Source: Thermospira aquatica
GTDB taxonomy: Bacteria > Spirochaetota > Brevinematia > Brevinematales > Thermospiraceae
DNA length: 64,000 bases
Direction of reading: 5' to 3'
NCBI RefSeq assembly: GCF_023525255.1
Contig: NZ_CP073355.1
Coordinates: forward strand, 372,001-436,000
The notes under the pieces are model-generated. The model did not search any database, was not told where the DNA came from, and worked only from the letters and a program-made list of their open reading frames with translations. The position numbers and the translations under genes are program-made. Each line of letters opens with the position of its first letter. The stretch's first letter is position 1. Positions 47,859-56,158 of this stretch are shown here, one piece after another.

Positions 47859-49738
47859 TTTTTCTTACCTCCTTCTTTTGCCCTGAAATTAGATATCTTT
47901 TTCCAGAAATCTTCCAATTTTTCTTTCAAAGTGTATTCTTTGATATAAAGGTATGCCTTCCCTAACTGTATTTTCTGTACAGCCTCCCAGTTCAAGAAAT
48001 ATACTCCCTTCTTATCGTATTCCTTGTCTCTACTGTTGATATTGTATTTCCAACCCTCCGCGTCCGGCTCCTCATACTCACCGAACGGGTCCTGAACAAC
48101 TATTCCATCATCCCTTACTTCCAGTAATTTAACAATATGCCCCATATAATGAACCGTTCCATCCCACTTTAGCCGTCGGAAGCTGCCCAAGAGAAGCACT
48201 TTGTCCTTATCACCCATATAGTTCCATAATTCCTTATAATGCGTTTTAATTAATTCCATTGAATGACTGTTAGTTCCGTATATCCCCTGAATTTCACCAA
48301 TGACTTTATTGAGATCATACTCTTTTTCTTTATCTTTCAAAGCTGGATCATCGGTATTTTTATAGAACCAGCTCCAGAAATCCTTGCCGCCCTTAACATA
48401 GGGTTCAACCTTTCCGCTTAAAACAGCCAGCTTATATAATGTGGCAAATGAGCCTCTATAGTCATTCTTATACATATTCTGCCGTGCCATTTCTATGTAA
48501 TCCGCCGCAGTCATGTCCTCCCGTTTCGCTCCCTTCACCAAAGAAAGCTTTCCACCGCTCTTGCCGTTATAGACGTCCTTCACATTGATGCCCATCTCTA
48601 CTAGCGCCATCGCAAGCGAGGTCTCATTGCACATTACGCCGCCAAGCGCGCCTTTAGAACCATCTCCTTTAATACCATAAGACTTATTATATTTCTGGTT
48701 GATGTACTCAATATCAATTTCTTTTCCCTCTGCGTTTGTGTATTTTATCTTCAAATCACTCCCGCTTTCCCATTCAAAATCGCTTAAATCACCCGAACTG
48801 ACCGCGTAAGCCAACAGCTTAGATACAGACGAGTACTCGCTATCATTCTTATACAAATCTATTCCGACATTTTCTCTTATGCCTTCCAGTACTCTTGTCT
48901 GCATTCCGCTTGCGCCAAGTTCACGAATATATGCGATTAATCTATCATTTCCCGCTAAAGCTGTTCCTCCAAGGAAGCCTTCCCTTGCCAAAACAGAGGC
49001 GTAAAAAGCAATCTTTTCCGCTGAACCGCCGTCAAGTTTTAAAGCGTCTTTATTAAGCCTTATTGTATTTCCTTCTGACTGCCCATAGTGATTTTCATCA
49101 TCCAGGTCAAAAGTTACATTCATTTCGCCATTGATTACCTTCATCACCACTTCAGCAGCGGCTTTATCTCTACTCAGCATTGCCATATTTACATAGCTTA
49201 TCCTCGATAAGCCCTCGTCTCCTCCGTGAACATTCTTATACTGAAAACCTACATAGTTTAAACTACCTATCGCATCCACAAGGTTGACAAGCCCAATCCC
49301 TCCGCTCGTATCATTTACTATCTGCCCCTCGTGGGTGAATCCTATCCCTACATCACTCGCAAGGCTTATCCTGAAATTCCCTCCCCACGCATAATGCACT
49401 GCTTCCCCTGCTATACTCCCTATCGTGTTCGCAAAGTTGTTAAGCTTCATCTCATAAAATAGTGATACATTGTTAGTCAACGCCTCGCTCGATATCCTGT
49501 CTATAAATGATAAATTGCCATCCGTGTATCTCCCTCCAAGTTCACCTCCAACCCACCCGGCAACAAAGCCACTCGCAAATCCCATCGTCGTACTTTTCAG
49601 TAAATTATTCCAGTCATATGAATCCCATTGCCATTGCCCATTACTTATGCTATAGCACTTCGTAAACGCCATCAAACCTCCACTTATAAACCCTTCCGTC
49701 ATCTTCTGCATACCAAATGCCGCAGCTGTACTGAACCA
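47855..49738 (-). CDS. Core plus C39-like cysteine-peptidase toxin, intact frame
   Basis: The first ATG is at 49711, and the frame is open to 49738, where R2 begins. The core ends with VLAREGFLGGTALAGNDRLI at about residue 240, where other cores have HEGFH. The junction is FEWESGSDLKIKYTNAEGKE (about 325). The payload has VMCNETSLAMALVEMGINVK (about 360) and GHIVKLLEVRDDGIVVQDPF (about 525), a Cys-His-Asp arrangement of C39/papain-like type. It is coupled to the lipoprotein gene 46989-47858. The frameshifted twin is 9927-11800. Confidence 0.82.
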   Translation of the reverse strand, partial: WFSTAAAFGMQKMTEGFISGGLMAFTKCYSISNGQWQWDSYDWNNLLKSTTMGFASGFVAGWVGGELGGRYTDGNLSFIDRISSEALTNNVSLFYEMKLNNFANTIGSIAGEAVHYAWGGNFRISLASDVGIGFTHEGQIVNDTSGGIGLVNLVDAIGSLNYVGFQYKNVHGGDEGLSRISYVNMAMLSRDKAAAEVVMKVINGEMNVTFDLDDENHYGQSEGNTIRLNKDALKLDGGSAEKIAFYASVLAREGFLGGTALAGNDRLIAYIRELGASGMQTRVLEGIRENVGIDLYKNDSEYSSVSKLLAYAVSSGDLSDFEWESGSDLKIKYTNAEGKEIDIEYINQKYNKSYGIKGDGSKGALGGVMCNETSLAMALVEMGINVKDVYNGKSGGKLSLVKGAKREDMTAADYIEMARQNMYKNDYRGSFATLYKLAVLSGKVEPYVKGGKDFWSWFYKNTDDPALKDKEKEYDLNKVIGEIQGIYGTNSHSMELIKTHYKELWNYMGDKDKVLLLGSFRRLKWDGTVHYMGHIVKLLEVRDDGIVVQDPFGEYEEPDAEGWKYNINSRDKEYDKKGVYFLNWEAVQKIQLGKAYLYIKEYTLKEKLEDFWKKISNFRAKEGGKKK

Positions 49739-49740
49739 GC

Positions 49741-49884
49741 CTCTACCTTAATCACTATAAAAATTATACAGCAAAACCTTGCTCTTGTAAAATAGATGAT
49801 ATAAAATCAACAGGCAAGGTCGCTCGGCCTCCTGCCTCGCTTGCTTCAGTGGAATGCCTGTGAAAGTATGCTTCTTATGCTTCG
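49741..49884. repeat. R2 border repeat, copy 3
   Basis: It starts TCTACCTTAATCACTATAAA at the point where the core frame is lost and ends near GTGAAAGTATGCTTCTTATG, as in copy 1. The 90 bp after it (49885-49975) hold no gene I can support. Confidence 0.75.
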
Positions 49885-49975
49885 TTGCTTTATGGCTTTG
49901 TTCTTACACATAAGCACTATGTTAACAATTTCATAAATCCATCGCTTAGAATTATCGTAGAAGTGGATGAGGAGT

Positions 49976-50899
49976 TTAATACTCCTCCTCTAAATACACA
50001 TCCATTACCCAGCCTTTTATTGTATCTCCTTTTTTATCCTTTATCCCTGTATCTACATAAAGCCAGTATCCCTTCCTTCTTACACCATCTGAATTTTCTA
50101 TTTCATACCCAACAACTAACCAATCACTTATCTTTACCCTTGTCCCTCTCTTTAATTGAATTATCACTGCTGAATTAGTATCCGGCTTTTCAAGAAGATT
50201 AACATCGTCACCATATATATAGTAGTATCCCTCACGCTGTACCGGATTCTCATACTCCGCCCATTTCGGAAATTTATTCTTGTCGGTTATTACCTTTGTA
50301 CTATAAGCAAATGGAACTCGTAGTTTACCTTTTTCATCGTAATAGAATATATCAACATTATTACCTAACATGATTATATTTTTGAATTTATAAATTTTCC
50401 CTTTCAAACTTTTATTATCAACATTGTATACAAGATTTTTAGTTATTATCCTATAGGTACCATTTGAGTATATCCGATAATAAACAACTCCTCCTTCTTC
50501 ATCAAAGGCTTCTATGAACATTTCCTGTATCTTTTTTACCGGTTTAAAATCGTTCTTACCAGCTAAATGCCTTCTCTCAGTCCAACCTTGGATTGTTAAA
50601 ACTTTCCAACCATTATCAGTTAGAACCATCTCCTGATTACTACTCATTCCAGAATCAATATAGAACCACTCAGTAACATTTGAATTACTTGCCATTATAA
50701 TATTCGTCTTACCTAAAATATTAACACATTGAAGATAAGGTAACTGCATTAGTTTCATTGAGTTAGCACTTGGCTGTTCAAATAATTCCACTTCTCTATC
50801 TATAACATAAACCGAATTACTTCCAAAAGGTTTTATTTCAATTGAATAAACACCATTAGAAATGACACATATTACCAGTATGAATAATAAAGAGCGCAT
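49976..50899 (-). CDS. Secreted protein with two SH3-like domains, probable immunity for M15-like toxin
   Basis: MRSLLFILVICVISNGVYS is a signal peptide without a lipobox. An N-terminal SH3-like unit (YVIDREVELFEQPSANSMKL ... IQGWTERRHLAG) and a C-terminal one (YIYGDDVNLLEKPDTNSAVI ... GYWLYVDTGIKDKKG, KGWVMDVYL) flank a beta-rich middle. It follows the LAS peptidase 50905-51285 with only a few bases between. The relative at 59773-60933 adds one more SH3 unit. Confidence 0.83.
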   Translation of the reverse strand: MRSLLFILVICVISNGVYSIEIKPFGSNSVYVIDREVELFEQPSANSMKLMQLPYLQCVNILGKTNIIMASNSNVTEWFYIDSGMSSNQEMVLTDNGWKVLTIQGWTERRHLAGKNDFKPVKKIQEMFIEAFDEEGGVVYYRIYSNGTYRIITKNLVYNVDNKSLKGKIYKFKNIIMLGNNVDIFYYDEKGKLRVPFAYSTKVITDKNKFPKWAEYENPVQREGYYYIYGDDVNLLEKPDTNSAVIIQLKRGTRVKISDWLVVGYEIENSDGVRRKGYWLYVDTGIKDKKGDTIKGWVMDVYLEEEY

Positions 50900-50904
50900 T
50901 TAAA

Positions 50905-51285
50905 TTACCTCCTAATAGTTAAGTGTAGATGATGTCTATGTTTATACATAAAATTATACCTCTTTTTAGACAAATTTCCGTTTGGATATCCTTGTTGCCA
51001 AACATTTGGTTGATTATATGTGTTACCTGGTATTTTACTTTTCACCCACCACGGATCCAGCGCCTGACTTACTCTTTGGTCATTTACCATACTGTTGTAC
51101 ACTTCATTTCTTAACGCCATCGCAGCTTGTGATTGTGGCCCTACAGTCGAATTATTAAACCTTACTGTTAAATTACCCCTTGTTACAGCTACAATATCTA
51201 TCCCTCTTCCCGACCCATGTGGGCTTGTGGTGCTATTCCTCCACAGGCTTGATACCTGAATACTATCCACATTCACGCTCCTCAC
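50905..51285 (-). CDS. Small M15/LAS-like metallopeptidase, probable cell-wall toxin
   Basis: The 126 residues include SLWRNSTTSPHGSGRGIDI and the terminal HRHHLHLTI. This H-x-G-x-G-x-D plus H-x-H layout is that of M15/VanY-like LAS peptidases, in a minimal domain. The likely start is the GTG at 51285, which overlaps the stop of the upstream small gene (GTGA), giving coupling. With promoter 51551-51579 and the SH3 gene downstream it forms a three-gene operon. A paralogue lies at 60943-61326. Confidence 0.78.
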   Translation of the reverse strand: MRSVNVDSIQVSSLWRNSTTSPHGSGRGIDIVAVTRGNLTVRFNNSTVGPQSQAAMALRNEVYNSMVNDQRVSQALDPWWVKSKIPGNTYNQPNVWQQGYPNGNLSKKRYNFMYKHRHHLHLTIRR

Positions 51286-51494
51286 TGACTACTTCTATCC
51301 AGAACCATCCCCATCCAACCTACGTCATGCATAACACCCTCCAGAAATGTCCCACTAAAGTCTTTAAAATACGGCGTCTTTTCCCACTCTTTACTCCCTC
51401 GTGGTCTTACCATAAGCCCATACACCACACCTCCAGCTACTGCAAACTTTCTCACACCCTTCTTCAAGGCTTCTTCATACTCTTTCCACATCAT
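51282..51494 (-). CDS. Small leader protein of the M15-toxin operon, related to the tail of discoidin-type immunity proteins
   Basis: The 70 residues have a mildly hydrophobic stretch (VRKFAVAGGVVYGLMV), then SKEWEKTPYFKDFSGTFLEG. The second half resembles the C-terminal tail of 58569-59582 (KQWEKTTDFRHFSGTFLEG). GGAGG precedes ATG 51494, and a consensus promoter lies 57 bp further upstream. The stop overlaps the next start. It may be an immunity remnant captured at the operon head, or a genuine small protein. A near-identical copy is at 61323-61535. Confidence 0.6.
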   Translation of the reverse strand: MMWKEYEEALKKGVRKFAVAGGVVYGLMVRPRGSKEWEKTPYFKDFSGTFLEGVMHDVGWMGMVLDRSSQ

Positions 51495-51550
51495 AGAGAC
51501 CTCCTCGTTTTTTTTATATTGTAGCTTTGTCTTATGACTTTCTCGAACGT

Positions 51551-51579
51551 ATTATACCACCAGTTGAAATTTTTGTCAA
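51551..51579 (-). promoter_or_regulatory. Consensus sigma-70-type promoter for the M15-toxin operon
   Basis: On the minus strand TTGACA (51574-51579) and TATAAT (51551-51556) are separated by exactly 17 bases. The ATG of 51282-51494 follows with a GAGGAGGT ribosome site. The same promoter precedes the paralogous operon (61592-61620). Confidence 0.85.
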
Positions 51580-51600
51580 TGGGCATTTGTCACAATTTTT

Positions 51601-52769
51601 GCTGTTTCCTTGTTGCAGTGTAAGAAGGGACGCTTGTTGCTATTACCTTATCGCAGTACAAAAAACTCCAGCTATTACCATATTGCAGTTAATGCGTGAA
51701 ACCCGAAAGTTATTCCCTTGTTGCAGTGGAAAACAGCAATGCTCTTACCTTTTCACAGTCAAAACGAGAAAATTTATTCCCTTATCGCAGTTGGTCTTTC
51801 CCCGGTAGCTCTTTCTTTATTGCAGTTGAGAAGCAGGAAATTTTTTAGCTATTACCCTGTCGCAGTCGGAAGAGGAACCTCTGGCTATTACCTTGTTGCA
51901 GTGAACTGGAGGGAATTAAGAGCTCTTCCCGTGTTGCAGGAGAAAAAAAATCTTTTGCTATTACCATGTTGCAGTTTGGAGTTCAAGACTTAAAAGCTTT
52001 TTCACTATTGCAGTGGTGGATGAAGAGGAGTCTTTTTGCTCTTCCCATATTGCAGTCAAAACGTACACCGTGAAAGCCCTTCCCTTGTTGCAGTGGCAAT
52101 CGAGGGAGAAGCTCTTACCCTATCACAGTTTTACACTCCGCGCTCACACTGCAAAAAAGTAATAGCTCATGTTGAAAATTCCAGAGTCACCATCTCCCCG
52201 GATTTTGCTTATCCTCCTCAAAACTTGCTATTCCCTTATCACAGTCTAAGATGAAGGGGCACCCGAAAAGTTCAACAAAGAAAAAAGATCTTCCTTTATC
52301 ACAGCCACAACAAAAATATCCTTGCCCTCTTTCTCTGTCACAGCTAAAAACGCTTCCGGTACTCTTCCCATGTCGCAGTAAAAAGTACAGGATCGCTCGT
52401 TTTTCCTTGTTACGGGAAAAATTCTAGCTATTACCTTGTTGCAGTACAAAAAACTCTAGCTCTTACCTTGTTGCAGTTAAAAATCACCAGTGTGATGGCT
52501 ATTCCCTTATCGCAGTTAAAAAGACTGCCATGCTCTTCCCTTGTTACAGTGTGTCTGTCATGCGGGCTATTACCATGTTGCAGCGAATATGTGGGTTTTC
52601 ATAGCTATTTCTTTGTTACAGTGAATGACTGGATTTTGATAGCTCTTACCGTGTCGCAGGAGAAATAGGGGAATGGGTAGGCTCTTACCCTATCGCAGTG
52701 AAAAATTCTCCCCTGCTATTCCCTTACCGCAGTAAAAACTTCAGACCAAAACTGCAACAAAGGAAGAGC
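51601..52769. repeat. Degenerate 19-bp repeat array 1 (about 30 units)
   Basis: The unit is GCTMTTMCCNTRTYGCAGT. Clear units start at 51601, 51639, 51671, 51709, 51741, 51773, 51808, 51848, 51884, 51922, 51957, 51996, 52038, 52076, 52111, 52227, 52287, 52361, 52427, 52459, 52498, 52532, 52566, 52604, 52642, 52681 and 52715. Inverted units are at 52148 and 52751. Start-to-start spacing is usually 32-42 bp. Intervening sequences are dissimilar. Most variation falls at fixed positions: 4 and 7 (A/C), 10 (any base), 12 (A/G), 14 (T/C) and 15 (G/A). No gene is supported in this stretch. Confidence 0.9.
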
Positions 52770-52804
52770 ATTTTTCTCTCCCCCCGGGATACCCCAAAAA
52801 GTCC

Positions 52805-53101
52805 CTACCCTTCCCCTTCCTTCCGCACCACCTGGGGTGGCAGATGTATCTCCCCAAACTGCTCTTCATACTTCTTCACTCTTTCCATAAGCCCCATCAT
52901 AAATAACTTCGCATTCCTCGGACTTAATGCAATACGACTAAATATCTCTATCCCCTCCTTCCCCGGCGTTATGTTCCCAAAGTCAAACAAAAACTCCTCA
53001 CTACTGCTATGGAAAAACACCACATTCGCATAGGCAAGTCCAACTACCGAGGAAGCAAACACTACCCTCTCCACTTCCTCTCCCGATTTTCTTCTCATCA
53101 C
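52805..53101 (-). CDS. DUF3467 family protein
   Basis: YANVVFFHSSSEEFLFDFGN followed by ITPGKEGIEIFSRIALSPRN and VKKYEEQFGEI is the characteristic run of DUF3467, a small widespread bacterial family of unknown function. Length (98 residues) fits the family. Its ATG overlaps the stop of the upstream gene (53098-53101), so the two are probably co-translated. It lies just outside repeat array 1 and does not look like a toxin or immunity protein. Confidence 0.8.
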   Translation of the reverse strand: MMRRKSGEEVERVVFASSVVGLAYANVVFFHSSSEEFLFDFGNITPGKEGIEIFSRIALSPRNAKLFMMGLMERVKKYEEQFGEIHLPPQVVRKEGEG

Positions 53102-53967
53102 TCTCCTCCATCCATCGAAATATCAAAATACGCCTTCAAAAACCGTCGTATCACCGAATGGTTGGTCCCATTCACAGGCTCATAGGTGTAAACTAAGTAC
53201 AGATCCTCCGGCCTTTCTTTCAGCTGGATAATCGCTATCTCTATCTCTTTCGGAGAAGAGGCGTTAAAAAACGCAAACCTCATCAGCTCATACTCCTTAT
53301 AAAGTTGTTCAAGAAAGCGCATAAGAGAGGGGAGGGAAAAATTCCCGTTTTGGATAAGGGCGAGTTTGCCTCCGCTTATAATAAACTCATCCATTTTCCC
53401 ATACACAAACCTCATACGGTAGTGCTTCCCCTCCCTTGTCCAATCCTCTATCACCACCGCCTCCGAAAAACCTACATCTAATTTCCTCGCCTTAACAGGA
53501 TAAATGGAAGGATTCCTTTCTACAAAATAGCTCCCCCAATCACTTTTAACAGTACGAGAAAAAGCAAAAGCTAACCCTTTGCCGGCATCTCCTATCTCCG
53601 TCATGAGAATATCAGGATGAAAACTCCTCGGAAAGCACAACCACTCTACAAACCCCTCTCTTTGAGGGTCATGTAAGAGAAGGGCATAATACCCACCTTT
53701 TAGCGCAGCTCCACTAAAAACTTTGGTAAAATTAGTGACCCTATCGAAATCTATCCCCACCTCCCTCAATACTGCCTCTTCCATTTGCCCTATTTTCCCA
53801 TCATAGGTTCCGTATCTATAAAATCTTGAACCTATCGTAAAAGCACCATAAACAAGAGGGAGAAACTCATAGACCACTATTATCACTATTAAAAGAAAGA
53901 ATACCTTTAACGTTGTTACTACACACTTCCCTGCTTTTCTGAGTTTTTGTCTCGTCTCCCATCGCAT
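53098..53967 (-). CDS. Membrane-anchored protein of unknown function
   Basis: One N-terminal membrane helix (VFFLLIVIIVVYEFLPLVYG, about residues 23-45) is followed by a soluble domain of about 240 residues with no motif I can name. The topology suggests a periplasmic body. It is co-translated with the DUF3467 gene. It could be another anchored immunity protein, but there is no neighbouring payload that would support this. Confidence 0.65.
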   Translation of the reverse strand: MRWETRQKLRKAGKCVVTTLKVFFLLIVIIVVYEFLPLVYGAFTIGSRFYRYGTYDGKIGQMEEAVLREVGIDFDRVTNFTKVFSGAALKGGYYALLLHDPQREGFVEWLCFPRSFHPDILMTEIGDAGKGLAFAFSRTVKSDWGSYFVERNPSIYPVKARKLDVGFSEAVVIEDWTREGKHYRMRFVYGKMDEFIISGGKLALIQNGNFSLPSLMRFLEQLYKEYELMRFAFFNASSPKEIEIAIIQLKERPEDLYLVYTYEPVNGTNHSVIRRFLKAYFDISMDGGE

Positions 53968-53982
53968 AGTCTCTTTTCCTCC

Positions 53983-54288
53983 CTATTGACTAAGATCGTA
54001 GAGACCATATTTGTAGCCATTTTGCAAATAATCCCGATAACTCACTATCCCACCCCCTATCATAAGTACGCCAGCATAGGTACATGCAACACCAGGCTTT
54101 GCCAGTACACCACTCCCAGACATAGCTACACCTGCTCCTACCAACAATACTCCTGCCCCAACGGTTCCTACCACTATCCCAGTTCTTTTCATCGTTTCAG
54201 GATTCAAAGAGTATCCAACACGTATCCCATCTGTAACCTCCAGTTTGCCATCTTTACTTTCCACTTTCCAACACTTCTGCCAAGCCAT
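53983..54288 (-). CDS. Small protein with glycine-rich hydrophobic segment
   Basis: The 101 residues have a charged start (MAWQKCWKVESKDGKLEVTD) and a glycine/valine-rich hydrophobic centre (RTGIVVGTVGAGVLLVGAGV ... GVLMIGGGIV) that could span a membrane as a hairpin. No ribosome site better than weak is seen. It follows the immunity-like gene 54298-54585. I do not recognise it; a hydrophobic toxin fragment or a structural piece of the cassette are both possible. Confidence 0.5.
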   Translation of the reverse strand: MAWQKCWKVESKDGKLEVTDGIRVGYSLNPETMKRTGIVVGTVGAGVLLVGAGVAMSGSGVLAKPGVACTYAGVLMIGGGIVSYRDYLQNGYKYGLYDLSQ

Positions 54289-54297
54289 TTTAAGCTT

Positions 54298-54585
54298 TTA
54301 CCTACACGGCTTTGTTGGTAAAATAAAAATATCACCTTCTATCAGCAACCCTTTTTCTAATAATAAATTAAATTGTTCTCTTTCCATCGTTAATACTAAA
54401 TACTTTTGGTCAATCCCTTCTTTTTTTCTCGCTGTACCAAAACCAACAATTTTAATACTAAATGTTCTTTTGTCAACTTCCAGAATATACTGACCCAACT
54501 CTATTTTCTCATTGAAACTATAATTAGCAAGCACTTGATTCTTTTCCCTAATTATAAATAAACTATCAATTCTTAATCTTTTCAT
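54298..54585 (-). CDS. Small cytoplasmic protein, probable immunity for zincin toxin
   Basis: The 95-residue protein without signal peptide has alternating strands (QYILEVDKRTFSIKIVGFGT). It lies 11 bp downstream of the HEYMH-containing toxin 54597-55148, in immunity position, with a GGGGAAGAG ribosome site. The family is not recognised. Its lack of an export signal suggests that the partner toxin would act in the cytoplasm. Confidence 0.6.
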   Translation of the reverse strand: MKRLRIDSLFIIREKNQVLANYSFNEKIELGQYILEVDKRTFSIKIVGFGTARKKEGIDQKYLVLTMEREQFNLLLEKGLLIEGDIFILPTKPCR

Positions 54586-54596
54586 CTCTTCCCCTT

Positions 54597-55148
54597 CTAC
54601 TTTGGAGTTATATTAAACAACTTCTGATGCCTATTTAAGAAAGATTCAATTATAGTATCTTCTCCTATCCTTGGATTTTTCCACTTGTTCTGGAACATAT
54701 AATGCATATATTCGTGCATAATATCCCATTTGGTAGCATCTTTTGTGTAAGTAATTACTGATTTTCCATTTTCCATCAGTATATGAGAGGCTCGTGCACC
54801 TTGATAATTAAGATATGTAAGCATATCCCCCGATGCTTCTTCAACAATTAAGTTAGGACGTAATTTTAACATGAAAATAATTTCATCTCTTGTAGCCACT
54901 TTACCAACTGTCGATGCTGTTTTAACTAACCTCGTAGGAGACTTCACCCCCGAGACTACCTTCATGCTCTTTACAACACCAATACCAATCGTTGCCAATA
55001 CAAATACCTCTTCTCCAGCCCTCTCCCAATCCACACCACCTCTCTGAGTTCCCCACACGTATCGAATGGCAGCTGGTAGACCATGCTCATAGCTATATTC
55101 AAGCTCCTTAGGCCTTTTAATCATGATTCTTTTCTCCAACTTTCTCAA
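54597..55148 (-). CDS. Zincin-like metallopeptidase toxin with short pre-toxin region
   Basis: Residues 30-90 (TQRGGVDWERAGEEVFVLAT ... VKSMKVVSGVKSPTRLVKTA) match the pre-toxin part of 57339-57890. The C-terminal domain has TKDATKWDIMHEYMHYMFQN, an HExxH zinc site near residue 143, as in zincin-like polymorphic-toxin domains. The N-terminus (MRKLEKRIMIKRPKELEYSY) lacks the lipoprotein signal that its relative has, so export is uncertain. It is paired with 54298-54585. Confidence 0.75.
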   Translation of the reverse strand: MRKLEKRIMIKRPKELEYSYEHGLPAAIRYVWGTQRGGVDWERAGEEVFVLATIGIGVVKSMKVVSGVKSPTRLVKTASTVGKVATRDEIIFMLKLRPNLIVEEASGDMLTYLNYQGARASHILMENGKSVITYTKDATKWDIMHEYMHYMFQNKWKNPRIGEDTIIESFLNRHQKLFNITPK

Positions 55149-55253
55149 GGTACCCCAAACTCTTCTAAAGCTAATTCCTTAGCAATTAATAAGGTGGGTT
55201 CTAAATAATTTTTAACACATTTCCTCTCCTTAAATAAACATATAAATTGAAGC

Positions 55254-55325
55254 CTATTCCGGCTTGTCTTCTTCGATAACAAATACCATCCCATTAAAAT
55301 TAATTATTAACTTTCTATATTTCAT
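55254..55325 (-). pseudogene. 23-codon remnant of an immunity gene
   Basis: After the decayed toxin, AAGGAGAATG precedes ATG 55325 and the frame reads MKYRKLIINFNGMVFVIEED-KPE before a stop at 55254. The position and ribosome site are those of an immunity gene start. The rest of 55149-55253 shows no continued frame, so the gene appears truncated. Confidence 0.4.
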
Positions 55326-55341
55326 AAACATTCTCCTTATG

Positions 55342-55660
55342 TTAATATTCTGGGTAAATTCTATGAACATCTGTAACATTTTTCCACTTCCCATTTTTTC
55401 AAAATGAATATACGCTTTATCTCCATGCAGATTTTCAACATTAAACCGTACTCCTATATTGTCTGCCTTCTCAGATTCATATCACCACTTTTATTGTAAT
55501 ATATTTGAGCATCTTTTTCAACCCCCTTTCCTAAATTATCTGTAATGTTGTCAACTCTACTCCCCCTCCGTGCGGAGAACGCCTGCTCACCGTTTTGACC
55601 ATCCATTGTATTATATAACAAGCGTAGGGCTTCGGTAGTCAACTTGAAAAAAGCCCTCAA
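55342..55660 (-). pseudogene. Decayed toxin C-terminus with HxH motif
   Basis: Reading across two frameshifts (near 55461 and 55385) gives KGVEKDAQIYYNKSGDMNLR, then NIGVRFNVENLHGDKAYIHF-EKMGSGK and a tail NVTDVHRIYPEY ending at 55342. The HGDKAYIHFEK segment recalls small polymorphic-toxin domains with an HxH motif, but I cannot name the family. The 5' part (MDGQNGEQAFSARRGSRVDN) is linker-like. It is followed by the immunity remnant 55254-55325. Confidence 0.5.
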
Positions 55661-55685
55661 TATGCGAAGGAAGTGTACCCTCCAA

Positions 55686-55745
55686 GAAGCTTTGTTTTCC
55701 TCTTTTTAACCTTCAAGACTAAAGAAAAGAGGAAAGAAGCTTTCT
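55686..55745. terminator. Imperfect A/T-rich hairpin between cassettes
   Basis: AAGCTTTGTTTTCCTCTTT on the left and AAAGAAAAGAGGAAAGAAGC on the right are near-complementary with a loop of about 15 bases. It lies between an immunity gene (55825-56145, transcribed leftward) and the decayed toxin, so it may act as a terminator on either strand. The stem is imperfect and no U-tract decides the direction. Confidence 0.35.
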
Positions 55746-55824
55746 TTAGCCTATGGACTTTCAAATTGTCTGCTCACTAAGTAGCCAACAAAAGCCCCTT
55801 AGTTTTATTCTACAGGGCTTTGAT

Positions 55825-56145
55825 TTAATCACCAACTGCTATTATTAACTTTCCTTGCGATAACGCTGATTCACATAGTTTTTTTAACTCTAACATAAAT
55901 TTTCCTATTTCATTACCTTTATCAATCGCTTTAAATTCTAAAGTAAGACCAAGTAAATCCTTAATTTCCTGCTCTGAATATATTTTATCATTATAAGGAT
56001 CTAGTTCAGTAATTAGGTTTATTGCTTCTGGAAAATTATTCTTGTTCTTCACAAGATAGTTAAATATCTCTTCTGTAATTTCAATATACTCCTTTGATTT
56101 TGCAGCCTCATTTAAGTCATTCGCTACGTATAAATTTATTCCCAT
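55825..56145 (-). CDS. Small cytoplasmic immunity-like protein
   Basis: The 106 residues begin MGINLYVANDLNEAAKSKEY-IEITEEIFNYLV and lack a signal peptide. They look like small acidic immunity proteins of polymorphic toxins. The gene lies directly downstream of the payload remnant 56159-56389, with GGAGGATAGGG before its ATG. Family not named. Confidence 0.68.
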   Translation of the reverse strand: MGINLYVANDLNEAAKSKEYIEITEEIFNYLVKNKNNFPEAINLITELDPYNDKIYSEQEIKDLLGLTLEFKAIDKGNEIGKFMLELKKLCESALSQGKLIIAVGD

Positions 56146-56158
56146 TTTCCCTATCCTC

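Noticed and set aside
51527-52697. Proteins rich in LFPCCS/LLPYRS-like motifs encoded across the repeat array
   Set aside because: They are translations of the 19-bp unit. Unit spacing is not a multiple of three, so no frame stays in phase, and there are no ribosome sites.
51601-52769. CRISPR array
   Set aside because: Units differ from one another at many positions, spacers are only about 10-23 bp and of uneven length, some units are inverted, and no cas gene is in the window.
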